Shown piece by piece: positions 7,737 to 17,748 of a stretch of 64,000 bases of DNA. Position 1 is the first letter of the stretch; every line of letters begins with the position of its first letter. The notes under the pieces are model-generated. The model did not search any database, had not been told where the DNA came from, and saw only the letters and a program-made list of their open reading frames with translations. The DNA is from an uncultured Bacteroidales bacterium. Its GTDB lineage: Bacteria > Bacteroidota > Bacteroidia > Bacteroidales > UBA932. A program made the position numbers and the translations under genes. The stretch covers positions 1 to 64,000 of the forward strand of contig CALVAC010000016.1 in assembly GCA_944325435.1 (NCBI GenBank). Reading direction: 5' to 3'.

Positions 7737-9257
7737 ATGGGATTGCCGATAAATATAAACCAGCTTTTGAGCGGTAAAATTGTAGAGTGGGAACGGATAG
7801 ATTTCAAGAAAGGCTGGAATCCCGAGGATGTAATGCATTCAATCTGCGCTTTTGCCAATGACATGCATAATTGGGGAGGCGGCTACCTTGTTATAGGTAT
7901 AGAGGAAGAGAACGGAACTCCAGTATTTCCTCCATGCGGATTGGATATAAAATCCATAGATAAAATCCAGAAAGATCTTGTTAATCTGACCCACAAGATT
8001 GATCCTCTTCCAGCGGCTATCCCACAACCGATAGAATATATGGGAAAGATTGTGCTGGTCATCTGGGTGCCCGGTGGCGAATATCGTCCATATAAGACAT
8101 TTACCAGTCTAAACGACAAAAACAACCAGAAAGCTTATTATATACGGCAAGGATCGGTTACAAAAAAGGCAGGAACACAAGAAGAGCAGCTGTTATTGTC
8201 GTTAGCAGCAAAAGTTCCTTTTGATGACCGTATATGTCACGCAGCGAGCATTGATGATCTTGATCTATTATATATAAGGGATTTTTTAAGAAAGATAGAT
8301 AGCGACATCACAGATGACGAGGCTATCAGCATGCCTTTTGAACAATTATGCTGGCAGATGCAGATTATCGGCGGCACGCCGGAATTCACTAAACCAAAGA
8401 ATATAGGGCTGCTGTTCTTTTCTGACAATCCAGAGAAATATATACCATACGCCAGAATAGAATTAGTACGGTTCTATGATGATATAGGGGATCATTTTGA
8501 TGAAAAAATTTTTCACGGTCCGATTCACATGCAGTTGCAGGAAGCCCTGGATTTCCTGAGGTCACAGATAATTGTCGAGAAAGTGGTAAAAGTCGATGAT
8601 AAAGCCGAGGCAAACAGGGCATTCAATTATCCATACGCTGCATTGGAAGAAGTGTTGTCCAATGCAGTATATCATAAGTCGTACGATGACCGAAACCCTA
8701 TCGAGGTCAGGATTGAACAAAAATCTATCATAGTATATAACATTGCCGGTCCGATGCCGCCTGTTACAAATGCAGATCTTCAGAAAGAAAGGGTTATTGC
8801 AAGAAGCTATCGTAATCGTCGAATCGGAGATTTTCTGAAAGAACTGGATATGACAGAAGGCCGTTCGACAGGATTTCCGAAAATTTACCGTGCTATGAGA
8901 AATAACGGGTCACCCGACCCTATATTCAAAACAGACGATTTCAACCAGTATTTTCTTGCCGAATTGCCCATACATCCTTCATTTATTGAAGAAAAAAATA
9001 AAGATGTCGTAAAAGATGTCGTAAAAGATGTCGTAAAAGATGTCGTAAAAGAACTTTCTGACAGACAACGTATTATTGTCTCGTTGATGAATGATGACAA
9101 GCAGATTTCTGCTGCAGAATTGTCGCAAATCATCAATGTGAATGTGAGGACTGTCCAGAGAGAAATCGCAACATTGGAAAAAACAGGGGTCATTTCCAGA
9201 ATGGCAGGACGCAAATCCGGTTATTGGAAAGTGAATCCGGATGATGCATTAAAATAA
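7737..9257 (+). CDS. AlbA_2 (Schlafen-type) / HATPase_c_4 transcriptional regulator
   Basis: A 506-residue cytoplasmic protein of the RecG-C-terminal-like regulator family. Residues about 10-130 are the AlbA_2 putative nucleic-acid-binding domain (VEWERIDFKKGWN, FANDMHNWGGGYLVIGIEE). Residues about 285-350 resemble HATPase_c_4 (YPYAALEEVLSNAVYHKSY, then VYNIAGPMPP). After a linker of four KDVV units comes a C-terminal winged-helix domain (SAAELSQIINVNVRTVQREI). The ATG at 7737 gives the AlbA_2 start seen in relatives; an upstream in-frame start exists at 7674. The role is probably DNA-binding regulation, in some genomes linked to stress or phage defence. Its target is unknown. Its stop overlaps the next start (TAATG). 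Confidence 0.8.
   Translation: MGLPININQLLSGKIVEWERIDFKKGWNPEDVMHSICAFANDMHNWGGGYLVIGIEEENGTPVFPPCGLDIKSIDKIQKDLVNLTHKIDPLPAAIPQPIEYMGKIVLVIWVPGGEYRPYKTFTSLNDKNNQKAYYIRQGSVTKKAGTQEEQLLLSLAAKVPFDDRICHAASIDDLDLLYIRDFLRKIDSDITDDEAISMPFEQLCWQMQIIGGTPEFTKPKNIGLLFFSDNPEKYIPYARIELVRFYDDIGDHFDEKIFHGPIHMQLQEALDFLRSQIIVEKVVKVDDKAEANRAFNYPYAALEEVLSNAVYHKSYDDRNPIEVRIEQKSIIVYNIAGPMPPVTNADLQKERVIARSYRNRRIGDFLKELDMTEGRSTGFPKIYRAMRNNGSPDPIFKTDDFNQYFLAELPIHPSFIEEKNKDVVKDVVKDVVKDVVKELSDRQRIIVSLMNDDKQISAAELSQIINVNVRTVQREIATLEKTGVISRMAGRKSGYWKVNPDDALK
9000..9047 (+). repeat. Four perfect 12-bp tandem repeats in coding sequence
   Basis: The unit AAAGATGTCGTA is repeated four times without change and encodes the KDVV linker between the HATPase and winged-helix parts of the regulator. 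Because the unit is a multiple of three, slippage would change linker length without breaking the frame. Confidence 0.95.
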
Positions 9258-10531
9258 TGATTACAGACATGAAAAAAAGGACGATAATATTGGCAGGAAT
9301 CTTCCTGATGCTGTCCGCATGGGCGGTGCAGGTCCAGGGAAAGGCTGATGGACGGCTGCGGGTTGCATTCGTAGGGGATCCGCAGGTGGACAATATCATG
9401 GAACTCGACTATGCGAGACGGTCGGTCTACCGGGAGCTGAGGGAAAGGACAGATATCGACATGGCGATATTCCTCGGGGACATCGTCAATGATTCCATGG
9501 AACTGCTGGAACCGTCCAGGGCATCTCTGGATTCCCTGCCGTTCCCGTGGTCCGTGATACCTGGGAACCATGACTACGATGTGTACAGAGGCAGGAAAGC
9601 AAAGGTGAAACAACCCGGGCGTGACCGGGACCTGGTCAGCTACACAAAGGTGTTCGGATCTCCTGACACCACATTCGTGCGTGGAGGGATACGGTTCATA
9701 TTGATGGATGACATGATATATGAAGGCAACGGATACCGTGGAGGATTCGATGACAGGCAGGTAGAGTATCTGGATTCCGTGGTGAGATGCTGCTCCGGTG
9801 AAAGGCTGCTTGTGCTTGCAACCCATATACCGTATTCCCATATCAAGGACAGGGCGGCAAGCGATTCCATATTGGCGGCATTCCCTGGTGAGATATTGCT
9901 CGTGAGCGGACATACGCACAGGGTGGGACGGTCATCAGCCATGCTTTCAGGCGGAAGGAAAGTGCCGGAACTGATAGCCGGAGCCTCATGCGGAAGCTGG
10001 TGGAGGGGGCGGAAAGATGAGCACGGGATTCCGTATGCGCTGCAGGGATGCGGTGCTCCGAGAGGCTATTTCATTGCCGATTTCAGGATGGACGGCTACA
10101 GCCTTGAATACAAATGCATCGGAAAAGATGCAGACTGCCGTGCTTCAGCCTGGACAGCAAAGGTCGGCGTTGATTCTACAAAATTAGTGGTCAATGTGTT
10201 CGGAGGGTCACTTGAAGGGAAAGTGGAGGTGCGGACAAAAGGCCTTTCCGGGGGCGGATGGACTCCTCTTGAAATGAAAGGGGAAGTCGCACCTGAGGTG
10301 CTGGAAGCCATTGCAGACAGAGATGCCATGACAAAAGAAGAGAGGAGAGAGAGAAAGGATGAGACAATTCCTCTCACCCGTTCCCGTTCTCCTCACGTCT
10401 GGTCTGTGACCGTACCTGGGGACATCAGCCCCAGGCATCTTAAAATCAGATATAATGACCCTTACATGTCATTCAGGGATGTGCTCCCATGCAGGAGTAT
10501 TCTTCCGGATATCCCTGATGGCAGGCGATAA
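9257..10531 (+). CDS. Exported calcineurin-like metallophosphoesterase
   Basis: A 424-residue secreted phosphoesterase. The signal peptide lies at residues 5-28. The metal-binding motifs are in order: GDPQ (residues 40-43; Asp-x-Gln in place of the usual Asp-x-His), GDIVND (74-79), GNHD (103-106), a His in ATHIPYSH, and GHTH near residue 218. The C-terminal third resembles the metallophosphatase C-terminal domain seen in Bacteroidota. The ATG at 9257 overlaps the upstream stop by one base (TAATG), so translation may be coupled; an alternative ATG at 9269 gives a shorter signal peptide. Codon use is G+C-rich, unlike the preceding gene, so this overlap is also where base composition changes. 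Substrate unknown. Confidence 0.85.
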   Translation: MITDMKKRTIILAGIFLMLSAWAVQVQGKADGRLRVAFVGDPQVDNIMELDYARRSVYRELRERTDIDMAIFLGDIVNDSMELLEPSRASLDSLPFPWSVIPGNHDYDVYRGRKAKVKQPGRDRDLVSYTKVFGSPDTTFVRGGIRFILMDDMIYEGNGYRGGFDDRQVEYLDSVVRCCSGERLLVLATHIPYSHIKDRAASDSILAAFPGEILLVSGHTHRVGRSSAMLSGGRKVPELIAGASCGSWWRGRKDEHGIPYALQGCGAPRGYFIADFRMDGYSLEYKCIGKDADCRASAWTAKVGVDSTKLVVNVFGGSLEGKVEVRTKGLSGGGWTPLEMKGEVAPEVLEAIADRDAMTKEERRERKDETIPLTRSRSPHVWSVTVPGDISPRHLKIRYNDPYMSFRDVLPCRSILPDIPDGRR

Positions 10532-10589
10532 TACCTTCTGGACAGATATGCAGGCTGCCGGAATACTTGCGGCAGGCCGGACTGAATGT

Positions 10590-12278
10590 CTATTCAGGCT
10601 CGGAAAGGACGAACATCGTGGCATCCATCGGAGGGACATTCACCCTTATCCTCGTCTCCGGATTGAGCATAGGAGTGACGGGAAGTTCCATCCACTCAAA
10701 GGCATGTTCCGGGATAGTCAGTTCCATCTGGGCTTCCTTTCCGGAGAAATTGGCTACAAAGAGCAGTGTCTCGTTGCCGTAGTCCCTCAGATATGCGAAA
10801 TGCCTGGTCTTGTCGAAGCCTTCGGATGAAGCATTGCAGTAGCACAGGTCGTATGACATCCCCTTGCGGACAGCCATGCTTCTCGCGGCGAATCTCAATG
10901 CCCTTGCGTATCTGTGGAAAATCATAGCCTCATGCTCAGAAATACCGTTCTCCCCGAGGATGGCCTTGTCTATAGTACCGCTTTCGATAGACTGATATAA
11001 GCCATTGTGTATTATTTTGTTCAATTTGCGCAGAGATGGTACGCTCCACCAGTCGAAGATAGTAGTCCTACCATCGAGTCCGCTGAACCCTTCCTCATCC
11101 ATTCCCCTTTCTCCGAGTTCCTGCCCCATATACAGCATGAAAGGGGCAGGATTGAGGCATAGAGACACATTGAGGGCGGCATACGAATTGGCTCCATCCT
11201 TGCCGAAAAAGTCGGAAGCGAACCTCTGCTCATCGTGGTTTTCAAGGAAGTTCAGCATATACGGCTGCATGTCACCGAGATACTGCCAGTTGCGGGTGAT
11301 GCCTTCGGCGGACTGCCACAGTTCGACAGGCATACCGTTGTCTGTCACATTCTTGGCCACTATGGTGCGCAGGGTGTCATACAGGCCTGACTTGTCATAG
11401 AGATAGCTGAAACCCACCTCGCGGATATATTTCCTGTAGAGGTCCTTCTGGTAGACTTCCGCTATGAATATGACATCCGGGAAGTCCTTGTGTATCCTGT
11501 CGATGAGCCATTTGAAGAACCCGGCAGGGACAAGCTCCACCATATCGCAACGGAATCCGTCCACACCTTTCTCCGCCCAGAATCTCACTATGTCGTACAT
11601 CTTGTCCCATGTCGGTGACCAGCTGTCGCAGTAGTTTATCTTCACTGTCTCGTACCAGTCGTTGATTCCCGGCTCCGGTGAGAAACAGTTGTTGCCGGTG
11701 GCCATGGCCGGATATTCACGGTACGGTTCACAGCCCGGAGGAGGCGGCACAGGGAGCTTCAGTGCCTGTCCGGGATAATAATAGAAGTCATTCTCCTGCT
11801 TCCAGTGCACTGTCCTGTCATCATCCTGTCCGAGCACGGGATGGCCGACAGTCGGGTTCACCTTGCCATAATCCCTGGAGACATGGTTGGGCACGAAGTC
11901 GATTATCACCTTCAGTCCGGCATCATGGGTCCTTCTCAACAGTTCCTCGAACTCCTCCATCCTGTTGTCAGGATTGTCAGCGAGATAAGGGTTCACATCG
12001 TAGTAGTCCACAATGGCGTATGGAGATCCTGCATTGCCTTTCACGAACTGCGGATTGGACGGCATACAGCCGTGTGTGGACTCCCTGGTCGCATGGCGGA
12101 TAACGCCTGTGTACCAGACATGGCTGCAGCCCAGCCATTTGAAATAATCAAGACTGGCAGAGTCCATGTCGGAGAATCTGCCAGTCCCGTTCTGGTCCAA
12201 TGTACCGTTCTTGATATCAGCTGTATTGCCGTTGCCCCAAAGTCTCGGGAGCACCTGGTATATGATAGGCTTGTCCAT
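10590..12278 (-). CDS. GH13 alpha-amylase-family enzyme, cytoplasmic
   Basis: A 562-residue GH13 glycosidase with no signal peptide, so it should act in the cytoplasm or periplasm-independent pool on imported alpha-glucan fragments. Conserved regions: DFVPNH (127-132), GFRCD with nucleophile Asp245, FIAE with acid/base Glu274, and ENHD with Asp349. The C-terminal 80 residues form the usual beta-sandwich domain (LLFVANFSGKEAQMEL). It is the last gene of the second PUL, 102 bp after the GH99-like gene, and converges with the phosphoesterase. Which alpha-linkage it cuts cannot be read from the motifs. Confidence 0.9.
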   Translation of the reverse strand: MDKPIIYQVLPRLWGNGNTADIKNGTLDQNGTGRFSDMDSASLDYFKWLGCSHVWYTGVIRHATRESTHGCMPSNPQFVKGNAGSPYAIVDYYDVNPYLADNPDNRMEEFEELLRRTHDAGLKVIIDFVPNHVSRDYGKVNPTVGHPVLGQDDDRTVHWKQENDFYYYPGQALKLPVPPPPGCEPYREYPAMATGNNCFSPEPGINDWYETVKINYCDSWSPTWDKMYDIVRFWAEKGVDGFRCDMVELVPAGFFKWLIDRIHKDFPDVIFIAEVYQKDLYRKYIREVGFSYLYDKSGLYDTLRTIVAKNVTDNGMPVELWQSAEGITRNWQYLGDMQPYMLNFLENHDEQRFASDFFGKDGANSYAALNVSLCLNPAPFMLYMGQELGERGMDEEGFSGLDGRTTIFDWWSVPSLRKLNKIIHNGLYQSIESGTIDKAILGENGISEHEAMIFHRYARALRFAARSMAVRKGMSYDLCYCNASSEGFDKTRHFAYLRDYGNETLLFVANFSGKEAQMELTIPEHAFEWMELPVTPMLNPETRIRVNVPPMDATMFVLSEPE

Positions 12279-12380
12279 TCAGATTGTTTTTGATGACACT
12301 TGAATTTCCCGGCAAATTTACATCAGATTTCTCTGACCTCAAATCATGCCGTGCCATCATATATCAAATTGAATGCCGAA

Positions 12381-13568
12381 TCATTCGGAGAAGACATCGC
12401 GTACCGCTTCGAGATAGCCGAACCCGTTCAGCCGGTCCGGCAACAGATAGCTGCCCTCCACCCATTCGTTCCAGGCGTTGATGACCACTATCTTAGGCTG
12501 GTCAGGATGACTGTCCGCATAGTCTTTTGCAACATCGAGGAATGCGGCAAAGGATGTCGGGGTGTTATGGAACCTTGTCACATCCGCCGCTCCTTTGGCA
12601 GGAAACCTCGGAGTGTCGTCCCATCCTATAGATACTGTCGGGAATACAGGTATGTCGAACGCCTCATCCCATTCCCGCCTGATTTCAACCGCATCCGCCC
12701 CGTGTCTGAGATAGTCAGGGTCGAAACCGCCCATGTTATAGAATGCTATGCTGTTGATTCCGAGAGTGTCCACCAGACCTGAAAGTCTTGCAGCCTCTGC
12801 ATCGGACAGGTGATATCCTCCTCCTGGATTCATCTGGAAATGTATTCCATCGAATCCTGCTTTCCTCGCCTCTTCCCTGAAATACCCGAGGGCTTCTGCA
12901 GCTTCCTCAGCACTTCCGAAACTCTTCACTATCTGGTCATAGTCGAAAATCCCCATTACCGGGCAGTTATCAATCTTCAGGTAGTTCGGCTGGACGAAAT
13001 ACCGGCTGATGATACGGGAAACGATTTCCCTGAAGTTCTCCCGGTCTACCGTAGGAGTGAACAGGATGGAGTCATCATCCCCGTATCTCCTGCAGTTCCA
13101 GTAGTTCTTTGCCACAGTGTGGTTCGCCCACATGATGTAGAAGTTCATCCTGTCGCGGTTCCGGGCCTTTAGAAACCCGTCATTAAGTGCACTTTCCAGA
13201 TACGGCCCTTCCATGAACCAGTACCAGTCGTAGATGAAAGTGTTCACACCGTGCTCCACGGCAGTGTCTATCCAGCGTTCCACCACCTCAGGGTCATTGT
13301 CCATCTCATATCCCCAGAGAGGCTGTTTCGGCTGATAGTGACCCTCGAAACGGGGATCACCCTGCCTTATTATCTCCCACTCGCCTATCCCTTCGCTCCA
13401 CAGATATTTGCGGGCAAGGCTGTCATCGTGGCATGACGGCCAGATATATGCGGCCACTATGTAGCCGTCAGTTGTCCTTGGCCCTGTTTCTTCGGGCCGG
13501 TTGCCGCAGGCTGCTGCAGCCATCAGAACCAGTCCTGCCGAAAAGATTGATCCAATCAGTTTTTTCAT
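12381..13568 (-). CDS. GH99/WbsX-like glycoside hydrolase lipoprotein
   Basis: A 395-residue surface or periplasmic lipoprotein (MKKLIGS start, lipobox AAAC). The fold family is the GH99-like/WbsX group: an N-terminal IVAAYIWPSCHDD strand, NTFIYDWYWF, and the C-terminal INAWNEWVEGSYLLPD block typical of these TIM barrels. GH99 proper contains endo-alpha-mannosidases, but WbsX-like members have mixed or unknown activity, so no substrate is assigned. The ATG at 13568 is chosen over an in-frame ATG at 13712, which would overlap the previous gene and spoil the signal peptide. It sits in the PUL between the SusE-like lipoproteins and GH13. Confidence 0.75.
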   Translation of the reverse strand: MKKLIGSIFSAGLVLMAAAACGNRPEETGPRTTDGYIVAAYIWPSCHDDSLARKYLWSEGIGEWEIIRQGDPRFEGHYQPKQPLWGYEMDNDPEVVERWIDTAVEHGVNTFIYDWYWFMEGPYLESALNDGFLKARNRDRMNFYIMWANHTVAKNYWNCRRYGDDDSILFTPTVDRENFREIVSRIISRYFVQPNYLKIDNCPVMGIFDYDQIVKSFGSAEEAAEALGYFREEARKAGFDGIHFQMNPGGGYHLSDAEAARLSGLVDTLGINSIAFYNMGGFDPDYLRHGADAVEIRREWDEAFDIPVFPTVSIGWDDTPRFPAKGAADVTRFHNTPTSFAAFLDVAKDYADSHPDQPKIVVINAWNEWVEGSYLLPDRLNGFGYLEAVRDVFSE

Positions 13569-13639
13569 TGTCTGTCCAATTATATGTCCTGCGAATTTAC
13601 ATACTCTGTAAAAATTTCCATAGCCTTTTATGGGAAACG

Positions 13640-15670
13640 CTATTCTTCCGGGGTATAGCTGAAGAAATGCATTTCTCCGAAGGAAATCCTGTACAGCTGA
13701 TCCGGATTCCATGTCTCCGTTATCAGGATACGGACATATCTGACCGGTAAGCCGGAAAGGGCTACCGGGAATTCCGCACCTGCGACAGCCGCTTCGAAAT
13801 CCTCGGCGGTCGGCACATAGAATTCATTGTCTTCACCATCTATGACAGGGACGGTAGGGACATTGACACTCGGTCTCACCACTTCGCTCTCTGCAAGGAG
13901 AGTCCAGTCGGCGAGCCAGCCGCCATCTACAGCCCAGTATGATTCATCCGTGGTGTTCTTCGGTTCATCCGCACAGCCGTATAGCCTGAACTTCCGTGGA
14001 TTGTTGCTTCCGAAGGCGAAATACGACAGCTTTGCTCCGGCATCGAACATCGGATTCTGCTGTGTACCGGCATATCTGCCCCATACCCTGTAGCTGCCCA
14101 GGCAATACTCGGCTCCAAGGTCGAAAGTGGCTATTATTGGATTTTCTTCCGACACTTTCACATCAGTGCCTGGGGTATGCCACATGTTCAGCTGGTCATC
14201 GGTGATACCATCGAACATCATTGAATACGGGAAAGATGCGTTCCACTGGCTCATCTCGTTCGGCAAGGCCCCGGTGTTGTCATCGGCAGGATAATGCCTG
14301 ATGTCTTCGAGGCTGACAAGCATACCGTATTCCGGAAGATATGCTGTCATCCCCTGTCCGGGAGCGACTATGTCGAGAACATTTTCTGCAGGAGCGAAAT
14401 ATGATTTCAGCGTCACTGTCTGTGCCATATCCGCACTCCCGGCAGGAAGCAGGATGCTTTCCTGCTCATTCTCCACCCTCATCACGGTCTCCTGCCCTCC
14501 TGCGGTATATGTCAGTTCCGAATATCTCATGTCCGTATCGGCTGCCGCCTCCAGGGAGAACAGTGCTCCATCGCTGGTCAAAGACGAGAGTGTCATCTGC
14601 CTGACGCTCTTCGATGACAGCCAGGAATCGCCATATACGGAGACATTGTCGACAGTGGCCGCTTCCGACTCTCCGGAGCCGCTGTCGTGGCTGACAACCG
14701 AGAAATCATATATGCCTTCCTCCACAGCCCGTTCAAACAGCAGCGTCTCCTGATCGGGGTCTGTCTGCACGGTTTCGCTCCGGTCTCCATAGCTGATGAC
14801 GACTTCTGCGGTCCTCGGGTCCGTGATGTCCGCAGTGAGGATGAAGCGTCCGTATCCCGGTGTCACTTTCAGATCGGATACGGCACTCACCCCTTCTGCT
14901 CCGGCAGCCATAAGCCGGATTCTCCTCGGCTTGCTGACCCCCGGATTGAGGTCATCCGTAGAGAAGACTTTCCAATACAGTACGGCGACATTATCTTCCA
15001 GGCCGGAAGATTCCAGAACATCGGCGAGGATATCTGCCGTTAACTGCAGGGATGTAGCTGCTGTCACTTCAAGCTTTGCATCAGTTATTACGGGTTCTCC
15101 GTCCTGTGTTGTGCTGAACTCTATCCTGTATCCTGATATGGCCGGGTCGCCCTCCCAAGAGAATTCAGCCACAAGATTGTCATCTCCGAGATCGAAGAAA
15201 GCATTGTCCTGCGGTGTACGAAGGTATATCTCAGTAGCCGCGGTCTCCAGCCGGCGTACATTCAATGTCCTCCACTCCGGGGCTGCCGCTTCACCGTCCA
15301 CGGCCGGCCTGACTGTCCAGTATACAGGCGCTGATGCATCGGCAGGCCTACCCCAGCCTTTCATCATGAGGTCGAATTCTGCAGGTCTGATCTCACGGGA
15401 GAAGACCGTGGATGCCAGCTGCCATGTCTCTGTCTCCCCGCCATCGGGATCGGAGGCAAGGACAAGCCGGAACCCGCCCGGAACTGAGCCTGAAGCATCC
15501 CAGGCGAACCTCACATTGCCATCCGCAAGGTCGACGGATGCATTGTCATCCGGGGTCACAAGGGAGATTGCCGTCACTTCCGGTCCGATATCCTCCTGAC
15601 AGCCTCCAAGAGCGGATACGGCTGCAACTGCAGCCATGATGCAGATTATGATTCTGTGTATGTTTTTCAT
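13640..15670 (-). CDS. SusE-like / discoidin-type surface lipoprotein, copy 2
   Basis: A 676-residue lipoprotein (lipobox LGGC near residue 24). It has an N-terminal SusE-like pair of Ig domains (VTPDDNASVDLADGNVRFAWD, and a second TPQDNAFFDLGDDNLVAEFSW), a DUF4998-like module (VSDLKVTPGYGRFILTADITD) and a C-terminal DUF5000/F5-8-type-C-like carbohydrate-binding region starting near LPNEMSQWNASFPYSMMFDG. It is a paralogue of the gene immediately upstream, with the same domain order and a 6-bp spacing. Such proteins hold glycan at the cell surface next to the SusCD complex. No catalytic residues are seen. Confidence 0.75.
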   Translation of the reverse strand: MKNIHRIIICIMAAVAAVSALGGCQEDIGPEVTAISLVTPDDNASVDLADGNVRFAWDASGSVPGGFRLVLASDPDGGETETWQLASTVFSREIRPAEFDLMMKGWGRPADASAPVYWTVRPAVDGEAAAPEWRTLNVRRLETAATEIYLRTPQDNAFFDLGDDNLVAEFSWEGDPAISGYRIEFSTTQDGEPVITDAKLEVTAATSLQLTADILADVLESSGLEDNVAVLYWKVFSTDDLNPGVSKPRRIRLMAAGAEGVSAVSDLKVTPGYGRFILTADITDPRTAEVVISYGDRSETVQTDPDQETLLFERAVEEGIYDFSVVSHDSGSGESEAATVDNVSVYGDSWLSSKSVRQMTLSSLTSDGALFSLEAAADTDMRYSELTYTAGGQETVMRVENEQESILLPAGSADMAQTVTLKSYFAPAENVLDIVAPGQGMTAYLPEYGMLVSLEDIRHYPADDNTGALPNEMSQWNASFPYSMMFDGITDDQLNMWHTPGTDVKVSEENPIIATFDLGAEYCLGSYRVWGRYAGTQQNPMFDAGAKLSYFAFGSNNPRKFRLYGCADEPKNTTDESYWAVDGGWLADWTLLAESEVVRPSVNVPTVPVIDGEDNEFYVPTAEDFEAAVAGAEFPVALSGLPVRYVRILITETWNPDQLYRISFGEMHFFSYTPEE

Positions 15671-15676
15671 ATTTTC

Positions 15677-17725
15677 TTATTCTATTGGTGTGTATTGGTA
15701 GAAATGCAGTTCCCCGCAGGTCACCCTGTAATATTGGCGTGGATTCCAGCTTTCCGTTATGACAAGGCGGACATACCTCACTGCCGGAAGTTCCAGGTCG
15801 AACCCGAATTCCGCCCCGTTGCTTGCCGCTTCCAGATCTTCAGTGGTAGGAATGTAGAACTCATTCGGGACAAGGCTGGAGGTGCTGCCCTCATTGCGGA
15901 ATGTCGACACATTGTGGCTCGGCCTTGTCACCTCGCTGTCTGCAAGCAGGGTCCAGTCCTGAAGCCAGCCTCCATCTGCCGCCCAGTAGTCCGCATCCGC
16001 AGTGTTCTTCGGCATCTCTGCGCTTCCGTACAGTTTGAACTTGCGCGGATTGTAGCTGCCGAATGACCAGTATGAATTGGTGGACTGCGCGCTTTCCACA
16101 TCTCCATCCCCTTTCGGTCCTGTCTGCGGAGTGCCGCCGAATCTGCCCCAGACGACATAGCTGCTCAACCGGTAGATGCCGCCGAGATCGAATGTGGCGA
16201 TTATAGGCTGCTGCAGAAGCAGATTCTCCGTCCATTCCCCGGAAGTATGCCACATGTTCAGGTCGTTGTCGGTGATGCCGTCGAACATCATCGAATACGG
16301 GAACGATGCATTGTAATAGCCCATCTCGTTCGGCAGGGCACCCGTATTGTCCGCGTTTGGCCAGTGGCTGATACCTGAGAGAGGCACGAGTCCGTATGAA
16401 GGAACAAGGAGCGCCTGCTGCGTCACTATCTCATCCAATGCACCCGGTGCGGGAGAATAATGGCAGACAAATGTCATCCTGTTATCCGCTCCGATATCCT
16501 CTGCCGGAACATATATACTCTCCGCTGTCCTGTCCACATCGATGGAAGCGGCCGAACCGTCTGCTCCGGTATAGAGAAGTTCACAGCGCGAAAGCATTTC
16601 ATCTGTCTCGCCTGAGACTGTCAGCTCTATGCCATCCCTGAGCAGGGCTGCGATACCGGCCGACTTTTCTCTGATATTCCCGCGCAGGGACTCGAGGTCA
16701 TACACTTCCACGGAGACCGATGATGTCTTTTCCGCAGCGTTTCCAGACTCATCATAGCCGGTCAGCGTGAAAGTATATTCTCCCGGGGCCAGATTGTCGA
16801 TAATCTGGCTCATTTCTTCAGTCCCGGCTGGTACAGGCACTTCCATGCTGCCGTCTGCCGCCCATTCTATCTTCACGCTGGATATGCGTGGATCGGTCAG
16901 TCTCCATGTCAGTTGCGTGCGGTGATTCCCCGGATACGCCTGCAGGGATGCTACTGGCAGCAGCTCTCCTGCAAGCCTTATTGCGCGGACTCCGCTTGTC
17001 CCGGGCGCTTCCTGAGTCCCTGAACGCACCTTCCAGTAGAGGACGACTTCAGAGCCTTCATCCAGATATTCTTCATACACCAGGCGGAAGACATCCGCGC
17101 TGATGACAGCTTCCGGGGAAGTATAGGAATCCGTGTCGGTCGCGAGCTGTATCGGCTGTCCATCAGGTGTCAGGCTGAACTCCAGAGAGTAGACATCCGC
17201 TTGCGGGACCGGCTCCCAGCTGAAGGACACCTCCTCCATATCGTTGAAGGCAACAATCGCGTTATCTTCAGGGGCGGTCTGTACAATGTCCACCGCGTCC
17301 ATGGCCAGAGTGGTGAGATTGATCTTCCTGTATCCGGAAATATCCCCTACGCTTCCATCCTCGCTCTCGACTCTCCACCACACTGAAGCGGTCTGGCGCG
17401 GAAGGTAACCCCATCCTTTGAGTATCCTGTCCAGATCCACGGCATCAGCCTCGTATCTGAACTGTGTAGGAAGCAGTTCTACCCGCTCTGACGCTTCCCC
17501 GTACCTGTCTGCCGACAGACAGAAGACATAGCCGCCTTCCTGTACGCCACCCGCCTGCCAGCGGAAGACGACATTCCCGTCTGCAAGGTCGAACGACGCA
17601 TCCTCTTCGGGGGAATCGTTCCTGATGAACAGGCTCTGAGGATCATCGAACCTGTCACAGGATACAGCCGCCATAAGCGATACCGCCAGGGCTGCACCTG
17701 CCATTATGCTGTTTAGATTCATCAT
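15677..17725 (-). CDS. SusE-like / discoidin-type surface lipoprotein, copy 1
   Basis: About 682 residues with a lipoprotein signal (MMNLNS start, lipobox AVSC). The architecture equals its neighbour: two SusE-type Ig domains, a DUF4998-like module, and a DUF5000/discoidin-like C-terminus containing LPNEMGYYNASFPYSMMFDG. The start at 17725 gives a standard signal peptide; a GTG at 17752 overlapping the upstream TGA is a possible coupled start but adds residues before the signal. The pair probably arose by tandem duplication and then diverged, giving two glycan-binding surface proteins with different specificities. Confidence 0.75.
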   Translation of the reverse strand: MMNLNSIMAGAALAVSLMAAVSCDRFDDPQSLFIRNDSPEEDASFDLADGNVVFRWQAGGVQEGGYVFCLSADRYGEASERVELLPTQFRYEADAVDLDRILKGWGYLPRQTASVWWRVESEDGSVGDISGYRKINLTTLAMDAVDIVQTAPEDNAIVAFNDMEEVSFSWEPVPQADVYSLEFSLTPDGQPIQLATDTDSYTSPEAVISADVFRLVYEEYLDEGSEVVLYWKVRSGTQEAPGTSGVRAIRLAGELLPVASLQAYPGNHRTQLTWRLTDPRISSVKIEWAADGSMEVPVPAGTEEMSQIIDNLAPGEYTFTLTGYDESGNAAEKTSSVSVEVYDLESLRGNIREKSAGIAALLRDGIELTVSGETDEMLSRCELLYTGADGSAASIDVDRTAESIYVPAEDIGADNRMTFVCHYSPAPGALDEIVTQQALLVPSYGLVPLSGISHWPNADNTGALPNEMGYYNASFPYSMMFDGITDNDLNMWHTSGEWTENLLLQQPIIATFDLGGIYRLSSYVVWGRFGGTPQTGPKGDGDVESAQSTNSYWSFGSYNPRKFKLYGSAEMPKNTADADYWAADGGWLQDWTLLADSEVTRPSHNVSTFRNEGSTSSLVPNEFYIPTTEDLEAASNGAEFGFDLELPAVRYVRLVITESWNPRQYYRVTCGELHFYQYTPIE

Positions 17726-17748
17726 TTCGGTAAGGATTAATTGATTGC

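Noticed and set aside
9000..9047. 12-bp repeats as a CRISPR or on/off switch
   Set aside because: No spacers, and the unit is a multiple of three, so slippage would not break the frame.
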